Both the position numbers and the translations under genes were made by a program. Shown piece after piece: positions 22,756 through 34,348 of a DNA stretch of 60,000 bases. Source of the stretch: Chrysomallon squamiferum (taxonomy: Eukaryota > Mollusca > Gastropoda > Neomphalida > Peltospiridae); contig CM022666.1 of assembly GCA_012295275.1 (NCBI GenBank), positions 11,445,077 through 11,505,076 on the forward strand, read 5' to 3'. Numbering within the stretch: the stretch's first letter is position 1; each line of letters opens with the position of its first letter. Below the pieces are notes generated by a model. That model worked only from the letters and a program-made list of their open reading frames with translations. It did no database searches and was not told the DNA's origin.

Positions 22756-23633
22756 TTATCGGGAGTGTTTCATTGGAGACTAATTATTTTTAATTTTTAT
22801 CTACATTTTTCAAGCTTATCTTTATCATATATATTATTACTATGTTTAATTTTTAGGTTTTAAATCTACAAGCGCAGCTTTTGTCTACATGTAGTTTTTT
22901 TTATCCGTATCTTGTCCTATCAATTACTGTCTTGATGTGTTTGCAGTTTTAAGTATGGTTTTATCGCTTCTTTTTTTCCTCAGATAGATGCATATATTTC
23001 TCCTATACTTCTCATATAAATTTATTTTTGTTTCTGTGGTACAGCTGATTCTCTTATATAAATATTTGTCATTTTGATATCAGTCTAAATTTGACTTTCT
23101 CCTGGCTAAATGACTGGTTCGTTGTGGTAGTTCTACAGGGTGCGGACGTTCTGCGAACCGATCATCTGGGTTCTCCAGAATATGATTTGTCTTCTTAGAT
23201 ACACCAGCGTCTGTTTTGTATCAATTAGTAGAAACCTCGCTCAGAATTTAACTAATATAAACAATGAACTCAGCCATGCATCGTAACGCGATCTGCTAGG
23301 ATAATCAGTGCTCTCTCGTGAATGTTAAAGAGAATCACTCAGCGACTTTGGCGCCAAAATTATGTACAGAACAAGACATAATCTACTTTACTTGTTCCAG
23401 TCAAAAAATAAAAAAATATGTTTAATAAAATAAATCCAAATCTGAACTATAATTTAGTTTGTGGTTTTAATGCTGTTTGTATCGCTGTATGCATGAGTGT
23501 GGTGATTACTTGTCTTAGTATTTAATCAAACTTTTATTTTGCGCATGAAACTGAATTAACACACACACACATACACACACACAAACACAGACATGCACAT
23601 ACATACATAATAAATACATTTTTTTAAACAGTA

Positions 23634-23664
<31 letters not shown>

Positions 23665-24242
23665 TTTTATTTTTTATTTTTTATTTTTTTATTTTTTATT
23701 ATTATTATTATTGGGTTTTGTAGTAACAGTAACTTTTCTGGCCTTTGTCAGATATAATCTGACCTTTAGTGTAGTCTCCAGTTATTAGCTAAAATCCCCT
23801 ATGTCGTACGAAGTAATTGCTATCATCTGCAGTGTAAAACTGCTCGCGTGACAGTAGGCTACGTCCACGAAGTCACAATGTACACGTGATCCTAGAACGT
23901 GAACGTGGAAAAAAAGAGTAAGAATGGACGGAATGCGAGCAGGCTGGAATAATGTTAGTTCCAGATCGAATGATTACACAGTGGACGCGCTATGAAAGGA
24001 GAGGAGACTTTTCTAAGACATTTGTTTATTGCTCTATTGAAACGCACACTTGATCAATAAAGTAGCAAAAGATGTCGGATTCCTCTTCTTGTTATTGGTT
24101 AACAACTTAAGACACTAAGTAAAACTGGAATTTCAGAACAACTGTAAAATAAAAATAAATACATAGTTTATCTTTATAAACCTGAAAGAGAAGTAAAATT
24201 ATTCTGAGAGATCTCTGTAAGATGTATAAACAATATATATTT

Positions 24243-24245
<3 letters not shown>

Positions 24246-24332
<87 letters not shown>
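24246..24332. repeat. (CT)n microsatellite, about 43 units
   Basis: A pure polypyrimidine run on the + strand. Confidence 0.98.
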
Positions 24333-24335
<3 letters not shown>

Positions 24336-26354
24336 TTATAGATATGTGTTTGAAAAGTAGGTGACTGCGTGTGTGTATAATATAAAGAAGTTTGTATATG
24401 AGGTATATATTTGGGTGCATAATGGTGTGTGTATATATAAATTAATTTGAAAATTATGAATTTATATAATACTTTAAGAAATCATTTAAACTACTGTAAC
24501 TATTATAAATATACCTAATTCTGTACTGTATTTATTTATAATAGAGTGAAGTAATATAGTAATATAATGAAGTATATAGTAAAGTAATATTCTGGTTGAT
24601 GAAGAAATGTTGAAAACAGAACAGATGACATCCCAGTTCTGACAACAAATTCTGATAACGCAATTGTCAGATAAAAACCCTGTTGTAATGAACATGCACG
24701 TGAGTGAGTTCAGCTGAATACAGCAGTCTCTGGAGATTTAACATCTGTTATTAACTCGAAGTCTGTGATATGTTAGATAAACTCTCTCTGTTAGATAAAC
24801 CCGATAAATTACTTACTTTATTAATTACTTACACATAAATATTAGAATTTGAAAAAACTCTCATAACGTGATAGACCAGACAGACTTTGTTCACGATGAG
24901 GTTGACGTGTTTGTTTGCAAGCAATCAAAAACAGGCAGTGCTTTTTCTCTACTGTTATTAATGTACGGAAATAATATCAATCACTTTATAAAAATATTAC
25001 TTCGGTTAATTTCTAACTGATTTATTAATAACATGATGTGCGACATCGAATAATCGGATAAAAATGATTAAAATGGACAACACTGTGTTAAAGAATTATT
25101 TCACGTTATTTCATTTGTATTTTATTAGCGAATTATGTAATTAGTGCTGTGTTTAAATATCTCTTTATAAATCATACAGAGTAATCAGTTTTCTACGATT
25201 TCACTCACCTGCTGTTAAAGTAAAAAGTGTCTTTCAACAAATATACATTCATTGTTAATACAGGCAAACTATACAAAACTAACTAACTAAATAAATAACT
25301 AAATAACTAAACAGATAAATAAATAAATAAATAAATAAATAAATATTACTAATTGCCGCAGACATACTGGCAAACGAAACAAGTTTTCTTGCTGTGGTAA
25401 TCTCTGTGCTGATTAATTTCTCTCAGTCAGACTTGGTCAGTCATGGGAAAATTTCAATCATCGCCTTGCAAAAGTGGTGAAGGTTGCTGAAAAAAGGCAG
25501 TTGTTGCTTCACACACAGCTTGCTCACATCAGCGTCTTCGTCCACTGCTTACAGCATCGCGCCCTCATTACACACGTAATGAACCAACAGCGACAGCGGC
25601 TAGCTTCATCTCTTTTATTAGTCACATCACTTTTTAGTTTTTATCTCTTTCGATCAGCGTTTCCTTCCTCTGTACTTCCCTGGCCAAACAGGGACGTAAA
25701 ACTGTCGTTTTACTATTGAAACTAATCTTAGTTCTAATTTTAATCCTTCTGTTTCGATGCTTCATGTCAAAATATGCACTATAAATGTAATGAAGCTGTA
25801 ATTTTGCTATACATACAAGGGATATTTAATAAATAAAGATAAATACTTATAATAAGATTATTTATATATCATAAATTCATATGAAGTGAATGAGATCCTT
25901 GGTAATAATTACAATTATTATGTGATGACAAAACTGCAAAAGCTGATTCTCTTAATTTTTATGTAAATAAAGCTGCATGAATGTCGAAGTGTGTGTTATG
26001 TGTGTTACGTTCGTGAATGTCTGTGAATTTGTCTCTGTGCGGTGTTCTGCAAAGATAAAAGTTCTCAACATCTTCAGTACACATCAGACAAATCTACATT
26101 ATCATTCGTTTGATTTTTCATTTGTTAATTACTTTTCAGTTACAGTTAACATCAGTGTCATCAGTGACAGGTTTTCTGAAGTTAATACATTTACCCAGCT
26201 TAATCGAAACCCTATTTCTCGTAACATAAATAGCGACTGAAGTTTCACAAAATTAATGTATTCTTTTCATTGTTTGGTTGTTTTTCATCTCATTATTTCA
26301 GAAAACTGTTCTTAATGCTGAATTACAACATTGTGGTTGCTGAACTATACTCTG

Positions 26355-26356
<2 letters not shown>

Positions 26357-26422
<66 letters not shown>
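26357..26422. repeat. (CA)n microsatellite
   Basis: A pure dinucleotide run, about 33 units. Confidence 0.98.
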
Positions 26423-26425
<3 letters not shown>

Positions 26426-28029
26426 CGTACACGCACAAGCAAACACACATACATAGATATGTGCGAATTAATTGAACGTACGTTTATGTTTTAAATTCTA
26501 TACATAATTATTTCGTGAAATTCGACACTAATTCAAAATAGAGCTACAAGTAGGTTGAAAAAATATTTTTATTTCATGCGAAGTAAATAAATAAGCAGCT
26601 AACCGGTGCACTAAGCATGGATAAATAAATCATTGACTTGTTCTACACCATCAGTGTTTGGTTCATGGAAAACAGACTTTATAACTGCCTAACTGAACAT
26701 GATATGAAATCCAAGTCACTGCTCCTTTCTCTGGAATTTCAACGGCCATTTTCTCTTATCTGTAGGGGATTCCACCTTTGATATACGATCCATTAGACTC
26801 TGTCAAAAGCTTTCACAGCAGTCAGCGATAATCTAAAGCTGCGACGAATCCTTGAACTTAATAATTTTACAACATAATGATGTATATTTACTAGAACTGT
26901 GTTTCTCGTTGTTATTTTCTTCTTCTTCATTATATTTTCGCCGTTCTTTTTTTTCTTTACGTATAATAATAATAATAATAGTAATAATAATAATAATAAT
27001 AAAAATAATAATAATAACAATAACTATAACAACAACAACCCCACACAAAGAAACCCACCCCAAAGAGCAGTGTTGTGTGAGTGAGCGACTTCGTGTAAAG
27101 GTCAGGTAACGCTGTTAGATCTCGGCTACAAAATGAGAAACACATTCTCCTCCTTTGTTTTTATCTCTCCGTGTTATCGGAAAAGCCTGACAGTCGCCTG
27201 TTGCTCACGACTCGTTATTTTTTCTTCTTGATTACGTGCATCAAAATCTACTTAACGAATCGATAAGGCATCAGCGAGGTTTAGCAGAGTGTGAGCAAAA
27301 CGCGGATAGCGTCAAATAAAAGTCATTTTGATATATTAGTCTTCTTCAAATGGTAAACACTGACTTAAGAGTGATACATCTCAGATTGAATTATATTTGA
27401 AAACACGTTCGAAACGAAATCATCCGTGCTTTGTTTTACCAGCTGCGACAAAACACGTTTAGAAGAACTCATAACCATCGCTTCCTCTTCCTAATAAACA
27501 GATATAAAATAATCACTCTTAATTATTTATTTGTTTGTTTGCTTCTGTGCTTCGTTTCACTGACGTCAAGGATGAAATGTTTTTATATCTTGTAAAATAA
27601 TATTAATAATTATCTCAGCAGTTTGAAGAAAAAAAAACCCAAAAAACAAACCGCCTTCAGTCTAATTCTTTTACTTTGGATGTGAACCTAGAAAATGTTT
27701 TTAACCATTTTACAACAGTTAATTTTTCTTTGAACTGTTCTGTTGATAGCAAATTCAAATTAAATTATGAAAGTGACCTCTGTTCATTAAGTGTGCAGAA
27801 CATTTTGAGAGTTTTGAATTAATTTTTATTAGACTCAAACACTTTACAACTAATGTCTTTATTTAGTTACAATGTGAGCAGATTCATGGAAGTATACTCG
27901 GAAGTTGTGGATTCTTTCAGTGTTTGTCTCTCATTACTTACAACAGTCTCACACTTACATACATACAGCTGTCTATACAACGATTCCTTATAACATGCAT
28001 TCTCTTCATTTCCTGTAACACTAAAACGA

Positions 28030-28440
28030 GGATCGAGTTACTCATCCGCGTGACAAACAATAATTCCTGCTATTAGACAGACTTCCGTGTGTTTATCCCC
28101 AAATCAATACGACAAAGCCGTAAATGACCTTGTGTTTTTAAATCAGCATTTCCATTGATCACAGAGCCATAACAAATCTGCCAAAATAAAACTTCTCTCT
28201 ATTAATCAACGTCTGCTTTGGAATAGTGACCCGCCAACAAACACCTACTTGCAAACTATTGATTATCTCTGCATAAAAAGTCATTGCAGTGAAGTGGGTT
28301 TGGACATTTTTATTACAGTCATTAAAGTGAGTTTATGGATGCGAGCATCAAGCCACTATACCATCAACAATTAGTTAATTCCATCTTCGGGGTATGAGCA
28401 GCAAATTCAGATGAGTAAACTGCACCAACACGACTGGCTA
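28030..28440. promoter_or_regulatory. candidate conserved noncoding / enhancer block 0.6 kb before exon 2
   Basis: A complex stretch free of simple repeats and long frames. It is dense in homeodomain and Fox/Sox-type words: GACAAACAATAA near 28052, CCATTGATCAC near 28153, CTATTAATCAACG near 28199, CAACAATTAGTTAATT near 28366. It contrasts with the flanking AT-rich, microsatellite-laden DNA. The role is inference. Confidence 0.3.
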
Positions 28441-28573
28441 ACAGCCGTTTACAGACAAGCGCATCACTCACAGTATGACAGCAGTAACAGATTACACTGC
28501 GCTGTCTGACACAACGTGCTGCTGTCTTCACACGCATTTTGAAAATAATTAAAAATACTCTGATAAATAATTC

Positions 28574-28611
<38 letters not shown>

Positions 28612-29051
28612 TTATCTGTGATGAAGTCTACTTTTGCATTTACCGCTGCTACTATTACTATTATAACAAACAAAAGGAAAAAATAATTCTTTAAATTATT
28701 ATTCATTTTCAAAATTTAACTTAAACTGTAGTAACATACCGTATATTTAACATGTAAATAAATACATTAAAAATAAAGTCGGGAAAAAAATTATTATAAT
28801 TTAAAACTACTAAATCGCTGAATAGAGGGGAAACAGCAGTAACAACAGCAAAAATCTCCGACATTAATAAATGAACATTCAGATGAAAGAAAGAAAGAGA
28901 GAAAAAAAAACAACATGAAAAACACTCAAAATTATAAGCTTTATCAATTTTATATTTTATCAATAGTTTATCTAATTTATTTCAGCAATAAAAATAGCTC
29001 TCAGGGTAAGTCATAAAATAACAACTATAAAGATTTTTGTGTTTTTTTCAG

Positions 29052-29201
29052 AGTGGAATGACACGACGCCAATGCCTGTGATGGTTTTTATTCACGGAGA
29101 ATCGTACGAAACTGGAACCGGGAACGCGTACGATGGCAGCGTGCTCTCCAGCTATGGGGACACTATAGTTGTAACTTTAAACTACAGACTGGGAGTGTTA
29201 G
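29052..29201 (+). CDS. neuroligin coding exon 2 (residues 150-199)
   Basis: The exon encodes [20 protein letters not shown] (158-177), the oxyanion-hole strand of the esterase fold (HG 164-165), and [14 protein letters not shown] (187-200), a near-invariant family motif. It lies between TTTTTTTCAG and G|GTAAAG, phase 1 in and phase 1 out. At 150 nt it is symmetric, so skipping it would keep the frame. Confidence 0.92.
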
Positions 29202-29700
29202 GTAAAGCTTTATAAACTCTACATTATGCTACTTGTATTATTATTATTATTAGCAGCACTTCACTACCATGGTCATCTTTACAGACAGTTTTAACTTTAA
29301 CTTTAACAAAGTCAGTCCAATTCATCAGACAAACAGTGATATCTGAAATAGTGTTTTAACTGTTTCACGCAGTGTGAAGTGTAACTAAACTAGTGTTACT
29401 AATCTGACGCAATTTACTTGGAAGAGCCGCCAGGTCGAATCACGACAACACTTCTAATACTGTCAGGTCACCCAGTTCTCCTTCTTCATGCATAAACGTT
29501 TTATGAACCATTTTACCTTAACCTTTGTAACGACAAACACGTGATGTGTCTGTGTGTCTCTATGTGCGTCTCTATGTGTGTGTGTGCCTGTGTGTGTGTC
29601 TGTGTATGTGTGTCTGTGTGACTGTGTGTGTGTGTGTCTATGTGTGTGTGTGTGTGTGTGTGTGTCTGTGTGTGTGTGTCTGTGTGTGTGTCTATGTGAC

Positions 29701-29731
<31 letters not shown>

Positions 29732-29836
29732 TCCTTCATTTTTTTTGTTTTTAAATGTTAACTGTTGGATTTCATATATATTATTTTGAAACGCGATCCA
29801 ACATCACACATTACTATTATTATTATTATTATTATC

Positions 29837-29890
<54 letters not shown>

Positions 29891-29900
29891 TTTTGAACAG
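29202..29900. other. intron 2 with (TG)n and (ATT)n tracts
   Basis: A 699-nt intron. (TG)n-rich sequence fills about 29541-29726 and an (ATT)n run fills 29813-29891, ending 9 nt before the exon 3 acceptor, so the usual pyrimidine tract is replaced by the microsatellite. A B-box-like GGTCGAATCAC near 29431 could be a SINE scrap but is too short to call. Confidence 0.85.
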
Positions 29901-30086
29901 GTTTTCTGAGCACGGGCGACCACGCTGCGATGGGTAACTACGCTATCCTGGACATCATACAAGCGCTGCACTGGCTGAGAGAAAACATTGTCAGTTTTAA
30001 CGGAGATCCTCAGAAAGTCACTCTGTTTGGACACGGACACGGAGCAGCAATAGTTAATATTTTACTACTGTCACCAATAGCAACAG
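29901..30086 (+). CDS. neuroligin coding exon 3 (residues 200-261)
   Basis: The exon encodes GFLSTGDHAAMGNYAILDII (200-219), ALHWLRENI (221-229), FNGDPQKVTLFGHGHGAA (232-249). The last is the nucleophile elbow with Gly245 where active esterases have Ser, as in other neuroligins; protostome neuroligins often show GHGTG here, so His246 is slightly unusual. It starts after TTTTTTGAACAG and ends at ACAG|GTTCGT, a weak donor (pyrimidines at +3 and +4). At 186 nt it is symmetric (phase 1 to phase 1). Confidence 0.92.
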
Positions 30087-30425
30087 GTTCGTTAGTCCTA
30101 GCTACAAATCACATTACTTTGAAGCAAACAAACAAACAAACAAACAAACAAAACAGTCCTAAAGAATAATAATAAAATAAATAAATAAATAAAATTTAAA
30201 AAGAATTCCCATTATGAAAAGTTTTACACTGCATTTTAACATAAAATATGTGAACCAACTTTTAAAATGTATTTAAATATACAATTCTGATGCTGCCAAG
30301 CGATATAAATTCGTAAAGGTTTGACCTAAACTGTAATCATTCATCATTGTAGATGTACATTATTTATAAAGTTTAAAAAGTGTGTTTTGAAATACAAATA
30401 TATATATATATTTTTTCCTCAACAG
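30087..30425. other. intron 3
   Basis: A 339-nt intron. It holds (AAAC)n (30126-30151), (AAAT)n (about 30170-30192) and an (AT)n run before the acceptor TTTTTTCCTCAACAG. Nothing else seen. Confidence 0.85.
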
Positions 30426-31227
30426 AAGGTAGAGGACCATTTTTCCACCGAGCTATCATCCAGAGTGGGTCTGCTTTGAGCACGTGGGCTGTTTCCTACG
30501 ACCCAGTCTGGTGCACTCAGAAACTCGCAGTCAACACCAACTGCTCAACGCACATCGCAAACTCACAAGCGCTGATTAGGTGTTTGCGAAAGAGAACTTA
30601 CTCAGAGCTGATCAGTGCTGTTCCAAAAGCGCCAAAGTACTACTCTTGTTTCGCACCTTCTGTGGACAGCTGGACGGTGCTTCCGAAAAAAGCGGAAACC
30701 ATCATAAAGGAAAAGAAAAGTAAATTTGCTTCTGCCAAAGTAATGTTTGGTATCACAAAAAACGAAGCCTATTCATATTTGAAACAACAGGAAATTCAAA
30801 AAGGAATTTCTGAATTTAGAAAAACGCAAATTATAAGGACGTACGTACAAAATGTGTTTCGTTATCATAGACAGAAAATATTCGAAATTTTGGATCACCA
30901 TTACACTGACTGGAACAGGATTTCAGACAAACTATCAAAGAGAAATAACATTCTAGAACTCCTTAGTGACGGACAGTACGTTGGTCCCCTCGTCAAAGCG
31001 GCTCAGTACCACGCAGAGACTGCGCCAACCTACCTGTACGCCTTCACGTATTCCACGCAGTCCGAGGATACGCAGGATGTTCACGGTATCCATGGAGACG
31101 AACTTCCATACGTGTTTGGTGCTCCTTTAGTGGGTGGTTTGTCACCCTTTCCCTCTACGTACACAAGCGCTGAAAAAATGCTCAGCGAAGCTGTAATGAC
31201 ATACTGGACAAATTTTGCTAAAACCGG
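30426..31227 (+). CDS. neuroligin coding exon 4 (residues 262-528)
   Basis: The largest part of the esterase-like domain: FHRAIIQSGSALSTWAVSYD (268-287), Cys291/Cys301/Cys314 region, an N-glycosylation site at Asn300 (NCS), GITKNEAY (370-377) holding the ancestral triad Glu375, GIHGDELPYVFG (482-493) with the triad His484, and MTYWTNFAKTG (519-529). Residues 383-435 (QEIQKG to KRNN) are the least conserved. It ends in phase 2 at ACCGG|GTAAGA. Confidence 0.94.
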
Positions 31228-33812
31228 GTAAGATTATTTTATTTATTTATTTACATATTTGTCTGTTTGTCTTTCTTTTTTTTTTTTTTTTTGTGGAAAT
31301 TGCAAGAGAGCTGCCTAGTAAACGGTATTGTTATAAATTGCTGCTATTTATTTTAAAATAAATAAATAAATAAATAAATTAAAAAAAAGCTTAGTGACGA
31401 GTATGTTACTTGAATTCAGCGTGTTTAAGCTAATGAAAGGATGCTGAATGTGGTTTTTTGTTTGCACCCTCTAAACATGCACGTTGTCTCCTGGCGGACT
31501 ATCCATTTCAGCGTGACGTCTCATACTTTGGTGTGCAATGATTTATCTATTTGCGTGATCTTTCCCCGCTCTTATATCTTAATCACTATCAATCAGAGTC
31601 TAAAGACAAACAAAATTCGGGTTTTTATCAACAGGGAAATCGATTTGGTAAGAAAGTCATTGGTGTGGTATTAGTAGAGAATTTATATATCACTTGATAA
31701 TTCAGACTACATATGTATTTTTATAACAGTATACACAGATTATAGGAAAAGAAATGTACAAAAATTGTATTTTGGTTAGTTAAAATTACAAGTTAAAAGT
31801 TTTATTTTGTTTAGTAGAAGATGTTCGTATTTAACTACCTGTAATAAATAGTAGCTCTATAGCTGATTGTATTATTAAAGGGTGAATGTGGTACATATTT
31901 ATAGAAACTGTTCTAATATTATTTGTGTAACATAATAATCTGTCAAAGATGCTTTGGTGATGTGTAAACACGTTCAGAAAAAATTAACACATCGTAAATC
32001 AAAATGTCAGTAATGTGAATGAAATATAAGAAACTGAAATACTGTATAACCATGTTTCTGCTTTCAGTAATATCACTTGTAAAAAACACAGACAAGGTTT
32101 TCTCAAATTATTTTCGCATAGAAAAAAGCGACTTTTTGTTGCATCATATGAGTAACGAATATGAAAATAAATGTTTTGATAGTGTGGTGTTTATTTGTCA
32201 GTGTAATCCACAAGATTTACACAGGATTTAACCCGATTTCACTTGAGTGCCAAATAATGAAGTGTACACAGCGCTTTGCTTTTCCTGATTGAATGACGCC
32301 ATTTGCCACAGGCGATGTAGACTTGTTTCTTCTCTGTTTATGCTTTTGTTATTGCTGAGACGAGATGAGACGCTGTCAGATCGTAATGCTTACATACGGA
32401 AATTGATTGTACAAGGTCGAGTTGGATTTTTGATGAGAAAAGCAGATAATTCTCACATTTATGCAATAGTATCGTTCAAACAATTGTTTGTTCAGCATGT
32501 ATGTGGATATACTGATATATATATATACTCACAAATACTCAAACACACACATTGGAAACACAAACACCCACACAGGTACACAGTTGATTCAAATGTCAAA
32601 TAAAACTTAATGATTATAATGCACTGTACACATCCTGCATTAAAAATATATATATATATACATAAAAAATAAAACATCGTTGAACTTTGATCTTTCCCAT
32701 TTACTAGTGAAAGCTATGTTCTTTTCCCTGGGTCATTATGCTGTGGATATTGGCAAACGGTCAACAACATTACTTAATATTAAACTGTTATCTGCAATCA
32801 TTTCCATTTTTATTCCAAGTTTCCCACTCGAGATCTTCCTATGCTGGGACCTTGTTAAAGTAACTTATCGACCGTGGACCACTAATGGACGCAGATGATC
32901 TCGGGTCTTTCATTGGATAAACCATGAAAAGGGCACCAATAAACAATTCTATGAGAAATCGAATAAAAGCCGTGAAGTCAAATGGCGGTGCAGACTTCGC
33001 GCCATTTATTTCAATCTGTATCGACATTCTGGTCAAAGACATGAATTAAATGACCGGTTTCCACGTAAAATGATTTATACAACAGTAGCTGAAGGTGATG
33101 TTCACTGCCAAAAAGACGAAAAAGATTTATGGAGACAATCTTCAGAGCCGAGAAGATCATCTCTGCTTGGCTATTAAATGGAAAAAATTATTTTATGATA
33201 ATACATGTTATTTTCTCCAGACGTCAGTGCTAGATCTTAAACATGCCTGCTGGTGTCGGTGGTGTAATATTTCTCCCCGGCGGCGAAACAAGAATTAATT
33301 ATTAATGTTGTTGATCTTAAATTTGCATTGCAGATAGAACAACAGAATAAATAAACAAACAAACTGAAACGCAATACACAGAGAATAGCAGGAACATACT
33401 GCTTTGTTTAACACGCTTTGTTTTACTGAACACTACAAAGTTTTTCTATTAAATAAGAACACGGCGTGACGGGAAAACTCAGCAGGTGACTTTGATTTTG
33501 ATTGATAATTTCACAATCAAGTTTCCCAGTCTAGACTCTACAAGTTTATAAGCCTGAGAAATAAATTTAATTTAGCACAGTCTTCCCACCATTCATATAT
33601 AACTGAATAATAATAAGTATAATTATTATAATTTTTTATTAACAATTCAAAATTCTTATTTATGGGAGGTTGATTTTATTTAATCACGTGTAGTTTTTGG
33701 TATGAAATAGTTCCTAGTGGCGCCGCAAACGAAGTAAATTCCAGTAAAAGTAAAAAAAAAAAAAAAAAAATATTTATATATATATATATATGTATGTATG
33801 TATGTATGTAGT

Positions 33813-33846
<34 letters not shown>

Positions 33847-34232
33847 TGTATGTATGTATGTATGTATGTATGTATGTATATGTATGTATGTATGTATGTA
33901 TTTATGTATGTATGTATGTATGTATGTATGTATGTATGTATGTATGTATGTATGTATGTATTTATGTATGTATGTATGTATGTATGTAAAGAATGTGACT
34001 TTTAATGATAATTAATGTGTAAAGAGATATGTATGTTTTGTACGTTTATTTCTGCAACTGTAGTAGTAGTATTGATATGTGTGATTTTATTTTTTCTTTA
34101 TTTTATTTAAATTCAAAATGTAATGTTTTCTTTTTTTTTTTTTTGAAACTAATTGTTATGTCAAATTATTTAGCAGATTAAATTCTGGATTAAAAACGTC
34201 ATCAGTTTATGTTTTAATACGTTTTTTTCCAG
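31228..34232. other. intron 4
   Basis: A 3.0 kb intron. (TTTA)n follows the donor, with poly-T about 31277-31292. Complex, G/C-richer stretches with homeodomain-type TTTAT words lie at 32280-32480 and 32820-33060 (candidate regulatory sequence, not coding). Poly-A 33753-33770 and (TATG)n 33788-33988 lie near the end. The acceptor is TTTTTTTCCAG. Confidence 0.7.
33788..33988. repeat. (TATG)n microsatellite, about 50 units
   Basis: A tetranucleotide run with few interruptions (TTATATA near 33812, TTTATG twice). The Met-Tyr-Val-Cys frames it creates are artefacts. Confidence 0.98.
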
Positions 34233-34348
34233 GAATCCCAATGAGCCGAGGAATCAGACGTCTATTCACGGCGGCAAGGTGACAAACAGGTTTGTCAACA
34301 TCCACTGGCCGAAGTACGATCTAAAGAATCAGCACTATCTGCAAATAG
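34233..34348 (+). CDS. neuroligin coding exon 5 (residues 529-567)
   Basis: The exon encodes GNPNEPRNQT (529-538, with an N-glycosylation site at Asn536), then FVNIHWPKYD and NQHYLQI (561-567), the end of the esterase-like domain. It ends in phase 1 at ATAG|GTGGGT. Reading on into the intron gives 12 more codons (GGFDLDMGHNSG) and TAG at 34384-34386, so a retained intron would yield a protein without the membrane helix. Confidence 0.9.

Larger units (their letters stand above)
22756..29051. other. intron 1, last part
   Basis: No coding exon is supported. Contents: (CA)n 23552-23590, (TTA)n/(TTTTTA)n 23633-23712, (CT)n 24246-24332, (AAAT)n 25313-25344, (CA)n 26357-26422, (AAT)n/(AAC)n 26965-27040 and (AT)n 28577-28609. 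Complex G/C-richer blocks lie at 25385-25610, 27080-27310 and 28030-28440. The acceptor of exon 2 is preceded by TTTTTGTGTTTTTTTCAG. Confidence 0.6.

Noticed and set aside
22459-22863. 134-codon frame of repeated LSCVV-type pentapeptides, and an 85-codon antisense frame
   Set aside because: Both arise because the 15-bp tandem unit is a multiple of three; no start context, domain or non-repetitive part supports a gene.
29425-29440. B-box-like GGTCGAATCAC in intron 2
   Set aside because: One short word without an A box or repeat body is not enough for a SINE or tRNA.
29541-29761. Cys/Val-rich 71-codon frame
   Set aside because: A (TG)n microsatellite inside neuroligin intron 2.
33788-34015. 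Met-Tyr-Val-Cys repeat frames
   Set aside because: Produced by (TATG)n in three overlapping phases.
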